34,738 bases of DNA from assembly GCA_013824715.1 (NCBI GenBank), contig PNOH01000043.1:1-34738 (forward strand). Reading direction: 5' to 3'. Made by a program: the position numbers and the translations under genes. A model generated the notes under the pieces. The model was given only the letters and a program-made list of their open reading frames with translations. It was not told the DNA's origin and did no database searches. Below are positions 21,771 through 30,016 of this stretch, in pieces (position 1 is the first letter of the stretch; each line of letters starts with the position of its first letter). Origin of the DNA: Odoribacter sp. (GTDB lineage: Bacteria > Bacteroidota > Bacteroidia > Bacteroidales > Prolixibacteraceae).

Positions 21771-22847
21771 TTAAAAAATTTCCTTTTTAATCAACCTGTA
21801 TTCATGCTCAAAATTCGTGGTGAAAATACCATTACCAATGTTTGCTTCAATTTGTTTAATAGTCCAGAACCTGCCTTCAAGCACCTCATCCGAGTGCAGG
21901 TGAATCGTTTTAAAATCATGACTGACAAAGGCGTAAACCAACTCAGCTTCGATTTCGCTTTCCCAGCGGTAAGTTTTTACCAACCGGGCAGAGAAATCCT
22001 GAAGGCCTATTTCTTCCCAGGCTTCACGTTTCAGCGCCGTCTCAAGCGTTTCGCCAACTGAAATATGGCCGCCAACGGCAGTGTCCCATTTACCGGGCTG
22101 AACAAGTTTATTTAAAGGCCGCTTCTGCAAATAGATATGCTTTTGGTTATTTAATACATGCAGGTGCACAACCGGATGCAGCAGTTTTTCGCCATTGTGA
22201 CAAGCCGAACGTGGGGCTTTGCCAATTATTTCGCCTAATTCGTTAACCAAAGGCAACCATTCTTCATCGTCAGGAATGATGTGCTTTTTGCGAAGTTTCA
22301 GTTTCTGTTTAATGAATTCGTATCCGAAAACGAGGGCAAACAAAATGTAGAACAATCCTCCACTAATGAAAGCCCAGGCTTCGTTCGACAGGTAAAACGC
22401 CGAATAAAAAACCAATAAGGTGTGGATCAGGAAAACAAAGAACATCAGTTGCATGGTTTTTCGGAACTGCGCCATTTGTTCTTTGCTCAGTTCCATATCT
22501 TTCATATATCGCAGGGTCATCAGTCCTAAAATATTCAGCTTCGAGAAAGCTGAAACTGCCAGAACAGCACACAAAATAAGTTCGACCAGGCCGGGCTTCA
22601 GCTTAAAAAAGATATCGTTATCGAGAACAATGGAAACCGAACCCAAAGCCAGCAACAAGCCGGTATCAAACAACACAAACCGGTCAAACCGCTTTTCTTT
22701 GATCCAGATCCAGCCCATTTCGGAAACACCGGTAGCCAGTGCAGCAATCAATCCGGCACGAGTCCCCCAAATTTCGTCGATTGCAATAAAGACAAATAAT
22801 GGGATGAACCCGGGCAAAAGTTTTTTAAGTAATTCAGATTTGTTCAT
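21771..22847 (-). CDS. Membrane protein fused to a NUDIX hydrolase domain
   Basis: 358 residues in two parts. Residues about 1-180 hold several hydrophobic helices (about 12-22, 30-50, 58-75, 85-105, 134-153, 158-177) reminiscent of an intracellular-septation-protein (YciB)-like membrane domain; no enzyme motif is seen there. Residues about 195-358 form a NUDIX domain with a perfect Nudix box from Gly260 to Leu282 (GHISVGE...REAWEEIGL) and an N-terminal part of the isopentenyl-diphosphate-isomerase-like kind (LPLVNELGEIIGKAPRSACH, LHVLNNQKHIYLQKRP). It would hydrolyse a nucleoside-diphosphate-linked or phosphorylated compound on one face of the membrane. The substrate is unknown. A promoter element lies at 22876-22883. 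Confidence 0.82.
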   Translation of the reverse strand: MNKSELLKKLLPGFIPLFVFIAIDEIWGTRAGLIAALATGVSEMGWIWIKEKRFDRFVLFDTGLLLALGSVSIVLDNDIFFKLKPGLVELILCAVLAVSAFSKLNILGLMTLRYMKDMELSKEQMAQFRKTMQLMFFVFLIHTLLVFYSAFYLSNEAWAFISGGLFYILFALVFGYEFIKQKLKLRKKHIIPDDEEWLPLVNELGEIIGKAPRSACHNGEKLLHPVVHLHVLNNQKHIYLQKRPLNKLVQPGKWDTAVGGHISVGETLETALKREAWEEIGLQDFSARLVKTYRWESEIEAELVYAFVSHDFKTIHLHSDEVLEGRFWTIKQIEANIGNGIFTTNFEHEYRLIKKEIF

Positions 22848-22875
22848 TTTCAGAATACCATATCCTGTTCTAATT

Positions 22876-22883
22876 CAAAAATA
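22876..22883 (-). promoter_or_regulatory. -7 promoter element of the membrane-NUDIX gene
   Basis: Read on the - strand it is TATTTTTG, matching TAnnTTTG, about 30 nt before the start. Confidence 0.4.
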
Positions 22884-22904
22884 CGATAAAACTATACCAG
22901 TACT

Positions 22905-22943
22905 AAAAAAAATCCCGCGGGAACCCAAATGGTCATCGCGGGA
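22905..22943 (-). terminator. Rho-independent terminator of the FKBP operon
   Basis: On the - strand TCCCGCG pairs with CGCGGGA (7 bp, with an inner ACC/GGT pairing), followed by eight T (A at 22905-22912 on the + strand). It lies 22 bp beyond the FKBP stop and just before the membrane-NUDIX promoter. Confidence 0.8.
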
Positions 22944-22964
22944 CAACATTTCTTTAAATAAACT

Positions 22965-23507
22965 CTACTGTTGGTCTTCAGGAGAATAACCCTTTTTGGC
23001 ATAAACTGTTGCCAAAAGTGTTGAAAAACGCGGGATGCCCAAAGTTGATGAATTGTCAACAGCTTTAAATGCCAGTTCAGAAGGAATTACCATGAAGGCC
23101 TTACCTCCAACCTTCATTTTCTTCAAACCTTGATGCAAACCGGCAATTTGTTGCACGTAACTCGCATTCACAATATCATTGTTTACATCTACATAAAAGG
23201 TAAATTCTTCGTAATTTCGGCCAGCTTCATCTTCGGTGGTAAAAATTACTTTTCCATCGAGCAGGGTAATCTTAAAGTACAACATAACCTTATAGCCCGA
23301 CTTAATGGTATCGCCAGTTCCTTTTACGATGTCTTTAAAATATATTCCCGAAACATCTTTAGCATCAGTCAGGTTATTGTCTTTTACGTATTTATCAAGT
23401 GCAACAATCTCGTTATCGCGTAATATGTCCAGGGTATTTTCATTGCACGAGGTATAAACTCCGGAAAGCACTACGGCAAAACCAAGAAAGAACAGAAATT
23501 GTTTCAT
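22965..23507 (-). CDS. FKBP-like peptidyl-prolyl isomerase lipoprotein, divergent
   Basis: 180 residues. The N-terminus has a lipoprotein signal with Cys21 (SGVYTSC), so it is envelope-anchored. A C-terminal FKBP-like domain (about 50-175) is recognisable by GIYFKDIVKGTGDTIKSGYK and LHQGLKKMKVGGKAFMVIP, and it ends LLATVYAKKG. Several active-site aromatics of classical FKBPs are replaced, so it may be a chaperone without isomerase activity. It lies downstream of a second, more canonical FKBP; a -7 element (23522-23529) upstream suggests its own transcript too. Confidence 0.82.
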   Translation of the reverse strand: MKQFLFFLGFAVVLSGVYTSCNENTLDILRDNEIVALDKYVKDNNLTDAKDVSGIYFKDIVKGTGDTIKSGYKVMLYFKITLLDGKVIFTTEDEAGRNYEEFTFYVDVNNDIVNASYVQQIAGLHQGLKKMKVGGKAFMVIPSELAFKAVDNSSTLGIPRFSTLLATVYAKKGYSPEDQQ

Positions 23508-23521
23508 ATATATATTTTTTG

Positions 23522-23529
23522 CGAAAGTA
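23522..23529 (-). promoter_or_regulatory. -7 promoter element between the two FKBP genes
   Basis: Read on the - strand it is TACTTTCG, the same variant as that upstream of the AbiE pair, about 15 nt before the FKBP start at 23507. Confidence 0.4.
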
Positions 23530-23546
23530 CGAATTTTAATCAGCTT

Positions 23547-24044
23547 CTATTTAATCTCAATAACTTCGATTACAAAAATTAAAGGTGTATTTGGCGGTAT
23601 TGATCCAGAGCCGGCTGTGCCGTAAGCTTTAGCCGAAGGAATCAGGAATGCAGCGGTCCCACCCTTTTTCATTACTTCAATTCCTTCCTCCCAGCCCTGA
23701 ATTAGCCGATCGGTTTTGTGGATATAAGTCATAGTTCCATCACCACGATAAGCCGATGCATCAAAAACAGACCCATCTAAAAATAGTCCGGTATATTTTA
23801 CTGTAACCTTATTTCCGGTCTTAACAGTTTCTCCCGTTCCTTCCTTTTCAACTATGTAATATATGCCAGTCGAAGTTGTATCAATATCTTTCTTATTTGT
23901 AACCATTTGTGCAAGCCATTCCTTAATTAAAGCAGCTTCTCTTTCCGGAGTGTATGTTGCATAAGGATCTTCGTTTTTTTTACATCCTGAAACTATGATG
24001 ATGGCGAACAAAACCAAAGCGCTATATTTTAAAAGCATATTCAT
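23547..24044 (-). CDS. FKBP-type peptidyl-prolyl isomerase lipoprotein
   Basis: 165 residues. The lipoprotein signal peptide ends at the lipobox VSGC (Cys21). The mature part is a helical linker and a canonical FKBP domain: GIYYIVEKEGTGETVKTGNK, VKYTGLFLDGSVFDAS, the conserved block IQGWEEGIEVMKKGGTAAFL, IPSAKAYG, and the closing IPPNTPLIFVIEVIEI. It accelerates cis/trans proline isomerisation of exported proteins. The gene follows nrnA by 12 bp, so nrnA and this gene form one operon. Confidence 0.93.
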   Translation of the reverse strand: MNMLLKYSALVLFAIIIVSGCKKNEDPYATYTPEREAALIKEWLAQMVTNKKDIDTTSTGIYYIVEKEGTGETVKTGNKVTVKYTGLFLDGSVFDASAYRGDGTMTYIHKTDRLIQGWEEGIEVMKKGGTAAFLIPSAKAYGTAGSGSIPPNTPLIFVIEVIEIK

Positions 24045-24056
24045 TTTTTTTTATTT

Positions 24057-25091
24057 TTATTTTACTGATTGTTTAATTCGATCTTCAAATTCGGGTAATA
24101 TGTTTTCAAACTGAGTCATCGCTTCCTGTAAAGATGCAAAATACTCTCCACCGGCTGCGTTACGATGGCCTCCTCCGTTAAAATATTTTTCACAAAGCTC
24201 ATTGACTGCAAAATCGCCTTTCGACCGAAAAGAGACTTTGATGTATTTTTCTTTTTCGGTGAACAATGCACTGAAAATGATCCCTTTTATAGAAAGAGGC
24301 ATGTTTACAAATCCTTCGTTATCGCCCGTTACAAAATGATATGCTTTCTGATCTTCGCGGGTGATATACATACTGGCGGCATGGTATTCCGGATAGACAT
24401 TCATCCGGTTGCTCAGGCAAAAACCCATTAGCCGCATCCGGTCTGCAGAATAATTATCATATACTTTCGAGTAAATTTCCTGCTGGTCAATTCCCAATCG
24501 GGTTAGTTGTGCAACAACTTCAAAGGTGTTTGGATTAGAAACATTAAAAGCGAAGGAGCCGGTATCGGTCATGATCCCTGTAAACAACGAAGTGGCCGCA
24601 TTGCGGTCGATGTATTGTGCAAATTCAGTGGACTTAAGTACGGCAAATATTAATTCGGCAGTCGAACTGAAAGTAATGTCTGATATAACCAGATCAGTAA
24701 AGTTTCCGGGATACGGATGATGATCAACCAGAATCTTCTTTCCTTCAAAACTTTCGACTAAAGGTTTCATATCTCCCAACCTCGAAAGCTGATTAAAATC
24801 CAGACAAATTAACAGGTCAGATTCAGCGAAAGCTCTTGCCGATTGTTTCGGATGATGACTGTAAATAATTACCTGATCATGTCCATCCATCCAGTGGTAA
24901 AACTCCGGGTATTTGGTCGGACTAACAATTTTGACCTTAAATCCGGCATTTTGTAAAACCCTCCACAAACCCAGAACAGAACCCATTGCATCTCCGTCGG
25001 GATTGGTATGCGGTACTAAAACTATAGATTTGGAACTGTTTTTAATCAGTTGTTCAAAACGCTTAATGATTTCTATGTCAACTCTTTCCAA
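24057..25091 (-). CDS. nrnA: DHH/DHHA1 phosphoesterase, NrnA-type (nanoRNase / pAp phosphatase)
   Basis: 344 residues. The N-terminal DHH domain has VPHTNPDGDAMGS (about 26-38, metal site), CLDFN (about 96-100) and DHHPYPG (Asp123-His125). The C-terminal DHHA1 domain has GGGHRNAAGG (about 313-322). NrnA proteins degrade short oligoribonucleotides and dephosphorylate pAp in the cytoplasm. Length is typical. The promoter at 25115-25122 gives a leader of about 20 nt. Spacing to the FKBP gene (12 bp) indicates co-transcription. Confidence 0.93.
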   Translation of the reverse strand: MERVDIEIIKRFEQLIKNSSKSIVLVPHTNPDGDAMGSVLGLWRVLQNAGFKVKIVSPTKYPEFYHWMDGHDQVIIYSHHPKQSARAFAESDLLICLDFNQLSRLGDMKPLVESFEGKKILVDHHPYPGNFTDLVISDITFSSTAELIFAVLKSTEFAQYIDRNAATSLFTGIMTDTGSFAFNVSNPNTFEVVAQLTRLGIDQQEIYSKVYDNYSADRMRLMGFCLSNRMNVYPEYHAASMYITREDQKAYHFVTGDNEGFVNMPLSIKGIIFSALFTEKEKYIKVSFRSKGDFAVNELCEKYFNGGGHRNAAGGEYFASLQEAMTQFENILPEFEDRIKQSVK

Positions 25092-25114
25092 TTATTCGAT
25101 TTTAAAATTACGTA

Positions 25115-25122
25115 CAAAGATA
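25115..25122 (-). promoter_or_regulatory. -7 promoter element of the nrnA operon
   Basis: Read on the - strand it is TATCTTTG, matching TAnnTTTG, 24 nt before the start. Confidence 0.45.
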
Positions 25123-25206
25123 AAAATAAAGCCGATGGCGATGGTGTGCATAACTAAATTTAACTAACTTGGGTTCAGTGATAAATCAATCAAACAAACA
25201 GACTAT

Positions 25207-25626
25207 ATGGCAGGCATTCAAACATTTACTATGATCAAACCAGTAGCGGTGAAGAACAACAAGATCGGGCCCATCCTGAAGATGATCAATGAAGCTGGGT
25301 TCAGGATAAAAGCAATGAAATTCACGCACTTAACCAAGCAGCAAGCATGTGAATTTTACGCAATACATGCTGATAAATACTTTTTTGAAGAATTAACATC
25401 TTTTATGAGTTCGGGCCCCATAATAGCTGCCATCCTCGAAAAAGAAAACGCAGTTGACGACTTTCGGAAACTGATTGGGGCAACCGACCCGGCCAAAGCA
25501 GAAGAAGGTACTATCCGGAAATTATATGCCGAGTCCATGTCGCACAATGCAGTTCATGGATCGGATAGCGATGAAAATGCAATTACTGAAAGCGATTTTT
25601 TCTTTTCGGAGATGGAGAGATTTTAG
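25207..25626 (+). CDS. ndk: Nucleoside diphosphate kinase
   Basis: Transfers the gamma-phosphate of ATP to nucleoside diphosphates through a phosphohistidine. The 139-residue protein has [19 protein letters not shown] at the N-terminus, the catalytic His117 in NAVHGSDS, and the conserved IRKLYAES just before it. Length matches the family. Convergent with dciA, with a repeat-filled gap after it. Confidence 0.95.
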   Translation: MAGIQTFTMIKPVAVKNNKIGPILKMINEAGFRIKAMKFTHLTKQQACEFYAIHADKYFFEELTSFMSSGPIIAAILEKENAVDDFRKLIGATDPAKAEEGTIRKLYAESMSHNAVHGSDSDENAITESDFFFSEMERF

Positions 25627-25648
25627 CGGAAGGGTAGCGTAATTAGTG

Positions 25649-25833
25649 GTTATTAGCTTCGCGTTATTAAAAGTCATTAGTTTCACGTCATTAATTGTCA
25701 TTCGCTTCGCGTCATTTTTTCCAGCAAATGACCACTGAATGACCACTGAATGACCACTGAATGACCACTGAATGACCATTGAATGACCATTGAATGACCA
25801 CTAAATGACCACTAAATGACCACTGAATGACCT
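25649..25833 (-). repeat. Compound repeat, copy 2 (inverted relative to copy 1)
   Basis: Read on the - strand, three 24-bp units (on the + strand at 25649, 25673 and 25697) match the 24-bp unit of copy 1 (AATGACGCGAAGC core). Next to them stand nine full 11-bp units, AATGACCACTG or a one-base variant (starting 25727, period 11 to 25815), plus a partial tenth. It fills the gap between the 3' ends of ndk (+) and dciA (-), reaching within 4 bp of the dciA stop codon. Confidence 0.88.
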
Positions 25834-25836
25834 CAA

Positions 25837-26127
25837 TCATCTGAATACAATCGTCTTAATCAATTCTGTACCAGCCACCTCATTCAGCCTGACCCGAATT
25901 TCCTCTTTCATCATCAGCAGTTCGTTCCGTACTACCGGAGAGGTGGTTTCAACAAAAAGGGTACTATTCTGAATATATAAGTTGCCGGTATAGCGGGCTA
26001 CAGTTTTCCCCATAACTGATTCCCACGATTTTATCAGATCGAGTTCCGAAAGCTTTCGATCCATCTTGTTTTCCTGAACGTAGCTTTTTAACACTGCGCT
26101 GATGCTTTGGGTATTACTTTTTCTCAT
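25837..26127 (-). CDS. DciA-like DUF721 protein
   Basis: 96-residue DUF721 protein; members related to DciA load the replicative helicase in bacteria lacking DnaC. It has the core KSWESVMGKTVARYTGNLYI and TLFVETTSPVVRNEL (about 46-68), typical of the KH-like fold. It overlaps the 3' end of recF by 14 bp, and that pairing (recF-DUF721) is widespread. It acts in the cytoplasm with DnaB; the assignment to helicase loading is by family. Confidence 0.85.
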   Translation of the reverse strand: MRKSNTQSISAVLKSYVQENKMDRKLSELDLIKSWESVMGKTVARYTGNLYIQNSTLFVETTSPVVRNELLMMKEEIRVRLNEVAGTELIKTIVFR

Positions 26128-27223
26128 TGGTTACAGCTCCATCGTTTATTGTGAATATTCTTGATTTGGCTTCCAGTCCGGCAATCATCTGGTCGAGGTG
26201 TTCGCGATTGGTATCGGTAATAAAAATCTGACCAAAATGATCATCGGCAACGAGTTTTACAATTTGTTCCACCCGGTTTTTATCCAGTTTATCGAAAATG
26301 TCGTCGAGCAGTAAAATGGGGGTCAATCCCGATATTTCTTTCATAAAATCGAATTGGGCCAGTTTGAGCGCTACCAGATAAGTCTTTTTCTGCCCCTGAG
26401 ATCCAAACTTCCTGATGGGATTGCCCGACAACTCAAACTCACAATCATCTTTATGAATGCCACTGGTGGTATATTGCAACATCCGGTCTTTGCCAACCGA
26501 TTGTTTAAGCAACTGTTCAAAATCATTCCCTGTCAGTTCCGATTGAAGTCTCAATCCGACTACCTCCCTGCCTCCTGAAATCAGTTCATAATATTTCTGA
26601 AAGACAGGCTGAAGTTTTTCAATAAAAGACATCCGGCTGACATGAATGTGCTGCCCGTATTTGACCAGTTGATCGTCCCACACTTCGAGTGATTCAAGCT
26701 GAAAAGCATTTCGTCCGGCAAATTGTTTCAGGAGGTTGTTGCGTTGTTGCAGCGCCCGGTTATAACGTATCAGATTTTCGAGGTAAATTGCATCATACTG
26801 CGATATTACGCTATCAATAAACCTTCGCCGGTCTTCACTTCCGCCCGATATCAGGTTGGTATCCGATGGAGTTACAATAATCAACGGTATCAATCCGATG
26901 TGTTCCGAAAGTTTCTTATACTCTTTTTGATTCCTCCTGAATATTTTTTTCTGATTTCTTTTCAGCCCGCAATAAATAGTCTCGTCCGATTCGAGCCGGG
27001 AATATTTCCCCTGCACCATAAAGAAATCCTGATCAAACCGGATATTCTGGGCATCAACCGAATTCAGGAAACTTTTACAAAACGAAAGGTAATGAATGGC
27101 ATCCATCAGATTGGTTTTTCCTGCTCCATTGTTGCCGATGAAACAATTTAAGCCTTCAGAAAACTTAAATTCAGCGTGTTCGAAGTTTTTAAAATTTACA
27201 AGCGATAATTCCCTGATATACAT
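26114..27223 (-). CDS. recF: DNA replication and repair protein RecF
   Basis: 369-residue SMC-like ATPase of the RecFOR pathway, loading RecA at gapped DNA. Walker A GNNGAGKT (residues 30-37), the family phrases ETIYCGLKRNQKKIFRRNQK and LISGGSEDRRRFID, signature FGSQGQKKTYLVALKLAQ, and Walker B PILLLDDIFDKLD are all present. The stop overlaps the dciA start region, indicating one operon. A -7 element lies at 27245-27252. Confidence 0.96.
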   Translation of the reverse strand: MYIRELSLVNFKNFEHAEFKFSEGLNCFIGNNGAGKTNLMDAIHYLSFCKSFLNSVDAQNIRFDQDFFMVQGKYSRLESDETIYCGLKRNQKKIFRRNQKEYKKLSEHIGLIPLIIVTPSDTNLISGGSEDRRRFIDSVISQYDAIYLENLIRYNRALQQRNNLLKQFAGRNAFQLESLEVWDDQLVKYGQHIHVSRMSFIEKLQPVFQKYYELISGGREVVGLRLQSELTGNDFEQLLKQSVGKDRMLQYTTSGIHKDDCEFELSGNPIRKFGSQGQKKTYLVALKLAQFDFMKEISGLTPILLLDDIFDKLDKNRVEQIVKLVADDHFGQIFITDTNREHLDQMIAGLEAKSRIFTINDGAVTNEKK

Positions 27224-27244
27224 TTTCAGAACTGTTTACTGCAA

Positions 27245-27252
27245 CAAAACTA
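27245..27252 (-). promoter_or_regulatory. -7 promoter element of recF-dciA
   Basis: Read on the - strand it is TAGTTTTG, matching TAnnTTTG, about 22 nt before the recF start. Confidence 0.45.
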
Positions 27253-27368
27253 CAAATTTCTGTACGTGGATTGATATAAAAATATTGCCGTCAGAAATAA
27301 TTATACCAATGTGTTGATTAATATTCATTTTTAAATTAAAAATCTACTGTTTATTTTTGAAAATAGTA

Positions 27369-27376
27369 TATTTTTG
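27369..27376 (+). promoter_or_regulatory. -7 promoter element of the TPR-ribH pair
   Basis: TATTTTTG matches TAnnTTTG, 30 nt before the ATG. Together with the recF element it divides the 183-bp divergent gap. Confidence 0.45.
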
Positions 27377-27406
27377 CCTCTCGATTTTTGAACTATACTT
27401 TACAAG

Positions 27407-28093
27407 ATGACAAAAGACAAAAAAAACCAGAAGGTGGATAACCTCGTTGAAGTAGAAAGTGCGCTTACCAAATCCGAACAATTTCTCGAAGCCAATCAAA
27501 AATTGATTGCAATCGTTATCGGGGCGATCGTCGTGATATCAGTTGTGTATCTTGGCTTCAACAAATTTTATCTTGAGCCACAAACTGTTGATGCACATGA
27601 GCAGTTGTTTGTAGCTCAGAATTATTTCGAAAAAGATTCGTTCAATCTGGCGCTCAATGGAGACGGTAATAATTCAGGATTCCTTGACATTATTGATGAT
27701 TTTGGTTCGACTGATGCTGGTAATCTGGCCTACTACTATGCAGGTGTATCTTATTTAAATATCGGACAGTACGAAAATGCGATCGACTATCTGAAAAAGT
27801 TTGACACCGATGACCTTCTTTTAGGTCCGATTTCGGTAGGAGCTCAGGGCGATGCCCAGCTTGAATTGGGAAGGACTGACAAAGCGCTCGATTTATATAC
27901 TGAAGCATATAAAATGAATGACAATGAACTTACAGCGCCGGTTTATATGATGAAAGCAGGCGAATTACTCGAAAGTTCAAATAAAATTGCTGAAGCTTTG
28001 AAACTTTATGAAACAATCAAACAAAAATATCCTGAAACCACCGAAGGAAGAAGCATTGACAAATACATTGCCCGTGCCAAAGCTAAAATTTAG
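27407..28093 (+). CDS. TPR-repeat inner-membrane protein, YfgM-like
   Basis: 228 residues. A short cytoplasmic N-terminus rich in lysine (about 1-30), one membrane helix (about 33-50, LIAIVIGAIVVISVVYLG), then a periplasmic helical part with tetratricopeptide repeats (AYYYAGVSYLNIGQYENAID, and similar blocks near 145-165 and 185-205). The topology resembles YfgM, which assists exported-protein folding with PpiD/SecYEG. It is 3 bp ahead of ribH, so they are one operon. Confidence 0.8.
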   Translation: MTKDKKNQKVDNLVEVESALTKSEQFLEANQKLIAIVIGAIVVISVVYLGFNKFYLEPQTVDAHEQLFVAQNYFEKDSFNLALNGDGNNSGFLDIIDDFGSTDAGNLAYYYAGVSYLNIGQYENAIDYLKKFDTDDLLLGPISVGAQGDAQLELGRTDKALDLYTEAYKMNDNELTAPVYMMKAGELLESSNKIAEALKLYETIKQKYPETTEGRSIDKYIARAKAKI

Positions 28094-28096
28094 TGA

Positions 28097-28585
28097 ATGG
28101 CTACAAAAAATTTATCAGAATACGATTTGACTTCAGTTCCATCGGCTACCGGTATGAAATTCGGGATTGTGGTTGCTGAATGGAATTACGAAATTACCGG
28201 AGCATTGGCCCGTGGAGCTATTGACACCCTGAAAATTCACGGTGCGAAAGATGAAAATATCATACTGAAACATGTCCCCGGAAGTTTTGAACTTACACTT
28301 GGAGCGCAGTTTATGGCCGAATTTACCGACGTTGATGCGGTTATTATACTTGGCTGTGTCATTCAGGGCGAAACCCGCCATTTCGATTTTATCTGCAACA
28401 GTGTAACTCAGGGAATCACCAACCTGAACATGAAATACAACAAGCCATTTATATTCGGATTGCTAACCACCGGCAACCAGCAACAGGCACTCGACCGGGC
28501 TGGCGGAAAATTGGGAAATAAAGGTGATGAAGCCGCAATAACCGCAATTAAAATGCTCGCTCTGAAGAGAGAATTGGCTAAATAA
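28097..28585 (+). CDS. ribH: 6,7-dimethyl-8-ribityllumazine synthase
   Basis: 162 residues; condenses 5-amino-6-ribitylaminouracil with 3,4-dihydroxy-2-butanone 4-phosphate in riboflavin synthesis. Signatures: [17 protein letters not shown] (about 26-42), [15 protein letters not shown] (about 59-73), and [20 protein letters not shown] with the catalytic His. It probably forms an icosahedral capsid or pentamers. No FMN riboswitch is seen upstream. A terminator hairpin follows the stop. Confidence 0.96.
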   Translation: MATKNLSEYDLTSVPSATGMKFGIVVAEWNYEITGALARGAIDTLKIHGAKDENIILKHVPGSFELTLGAQFMAEFTDVDAVIILGCVIQGETRHFDFICNSVTQGITNLNMKYNKPFIFGLLTTGNQQQALDRAGGKLGNKGDEAAITAIKMLALKRELAK

Positions 28586-28587
28586 AA

Positions 28588-28607
28588 AAAGGGGCAAATG
28601 CCCCTTT
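28588..28607. terminator. Bidirectional rho-independent terminator after ribH
   Basis: AAAGGGGC-AAAT-GCCCCTTT forms a perfect 8-bp stem with a 4-nt loop. It has A-rich flanks on one side and T-rich on the other, so it can terminate ribH (+) and the Spy-like gene (-). Confidence 0.85.
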
Positions 28608-28632
28608 CAATTCTAACTAACTTGATCAACAA

Positions 28633-29091
28633 TTAACCTGGACCGCCTGGGCCCCCCATACGGCCTTGTCCATTTCTTCTCATTTCTTCACGCTTTTTCT
28701 GCATCTCGTCGAATAATTTCACTTGATCTGTATTTAAAAGCGCTTTAATTTCTTTGTCTTTTTCAGCCTGAACTTTATTTCTTTCTTCACGCATTTTTGC
28801 CCGCTCATCATCAGTGGCATTCTGCATTTTCGACCAATCGAAAGATTGCTTTTCCAAGTACTTTTTATTGATCGCCGTAACTTTTGCCTCCTGATCTTTT
28901 GTTAGTTTCAAATCTTCGACCAAACGCTGAGTTTGACGTTTAAGCATTTCTTCAGGATTCAATTGAGGACGGTTTCCACCTGGCCGGCCCTGCTCTGTTC
29001 TGGATGGACGCTCTCCGCCTCCCCGTTCCTGTGCAATGGTAATTCCTGCAGCAAACAGAAAAATTATCAATAATGCGCCTAATTTTTTCAT
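28633..29091 (-). CDS. Spy/CpxP-like exported protein with LTxxQ motif
   Basis: 152 residues, started at MKKLGALLIIFLFAAG, the ATG that gives a signal peptide; longer starts add 52 unlikely residues. The mature part has a Gly/Arg-rich stretch (GGGERPSRTEQGRPGGNRPQ), then a helical core (about 50-130) with LKLTKDQEAKVTAINKKYLE and LLNTDQVKLFDEMQKKREEM, the two Spy-type LTxxQ-like motifs. It ends GRMGGPGGPG. Periplasmic chaperone or stress sensor is inferred from the fold. It faces the terminator of ribH. Confidence 0.75.
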   Translation of the reverse strand: MKKLGALLIIFLFAAGITIAQERGGGERPSRTEQGRPGGNRPQLNPEEMLKRQTQRLVEDLKLTKDQEAKVTAINKKYLEKQSFDWSKMQNATDDERAKMREERNKVQAEKDKEIKALLNTDQVKLFDEMQKKREEMRRNGQGRMGGPGGPG

Positions 29092-29254
29092 GAATTTGTA
29101 TTTTAAAATGATTAAAACGATTACTGGTTCATAGACTGATATCAGGTTAAAAGGTTTAAATACTAATAAAAATAATGCCTGATATATTTCCCGTTGAAAT
29201 TTAATCATTGTAATTTTCCTACATTCAAGACACAATACTCTAATCAAATTATAC

Positions 29255-29262
29255 TATTTTTG
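29255..29262 (+). promoter_or_regulatory. -7 promoter element of the sugar nucleotidyltransferase gene
   Basis: TATTTTTG matches TAnnTTTG, 22 nt before the GTG start. Confidence 0.45.
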
Positions 29263-29284
29263 AGAACATTCAAATTAAATTCAG

Positions 29285-30016
29285 GTGAAAGCATTTCTCT
29301 TTGCTGCAGGATTGGGAACCCGACTTCAAGAACATACTCAGGATAAGCCTAAAGCTTTGGTCAGCCTGGCGGGGAAACCACTTCTTCAACATGCCATTGA
29401 GCGCCTGAAAAGCTTCGGGATTTCTGACATCACCATTAATGTCTTTCATTTTGCCGAACAGATAATTTCATTCATCGAAAAAAATAAATCGTTTGGGGTA
29501 AATATCCGAATTTCCGACGAACGTGATCAGCTTCTGGATACAGGAGGCGGACTGAGAAAAGCAAGTGCTTTTCTCAGAGGAAGAGAATCCATCCTGATAT
29601 ACAATGTAGATGTAATCAGTAATCTGGATTTGAATTTACTGCTGAACTATCACCTGCAACAAAATGCGCTGGCCACATTAGTTGTCAGGTCGCGCGAAAC
29701 AAGCCGTTACCTGATGTTTGATACAAACCTGCAACTGGCCGGATGGAAAAATATTGGCAACGGCGAAATCCGCATCAGCCGGCCCGATTCGTTCGAAAAT
29801 GCACGGCCACTGGCTTTTAGCGGCATTCACATCATTCAGCCCAAAATGCTGGATATGATCACCGAGGAAGGAAAATTCCCGATTATAGATTTATATCTTC
29901 GGCTTGCAAAAGATCATGCTATTAAAGCTTTTGTAGATAATTCAACGATATGGATAGACTTGGGCAAACCAGAACAGCTTGAGGCAGCAGAATTGCTTTT
30001 CGGACTGAAGGAGTGA
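29285..30016 (+). CDS. Sugar-1-phosphate nucleotidyltransferase, MurU-like
   Basis: 243 residues of the nucleotidyltransferase (GT-A-like) fold. The N-terminus carries FLFAAGLGTRLQEHTQDKPK, the NTP-binding loop with its Lys, followed by ALVSLAGKPLLQHAI, RDQLLDTGGGLRKA and YNVDVISNLD (metal-binding Asp). The closest fit I know is the N-acetylmuramate-alpha-1-phosphate uridylyltransferase MurU of cell-wall recycling, but related mannose- or glucose-1-phosphate transferases look alike. The start is a GTG; no ATG lies between it and the promoter. Its stop codon opens an octamer array. Confidence 0.8.
   Translation: MKAFLFAAGLGTRLQEHTQDKPKALVSLAGKPLLQHAIERLKSFGISDITINVFHFAEQIISFIEKNKSFGVNIRISDERDQLLDTGGGLRKASAFLRGRESILIYNVDVISNLDLNLLLNYHLQQNALATLVVRSRETSRYLMFDTNLQLAGWKNIGNGEIRISRPDSFENARPLAFSGIHIIQPKMLDMITEEGKFPIIDLYLRLAKDHAIKAFVDNSTIWIDLGKPEQLEAAELLFGLKE

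Noticed and set aside
25727-25833. Tandem 11-bp units considered as a CRISPR array
   Set aside because: Units are directly adjacent with no spacers, are far too short, and no cas genes are present.
28000-28096. FMN riboswitch before ribH
   Set aside because: ribH follows the TPR gene by 3 bp inside an operon, and no RFN element is seen upstream of either gene.
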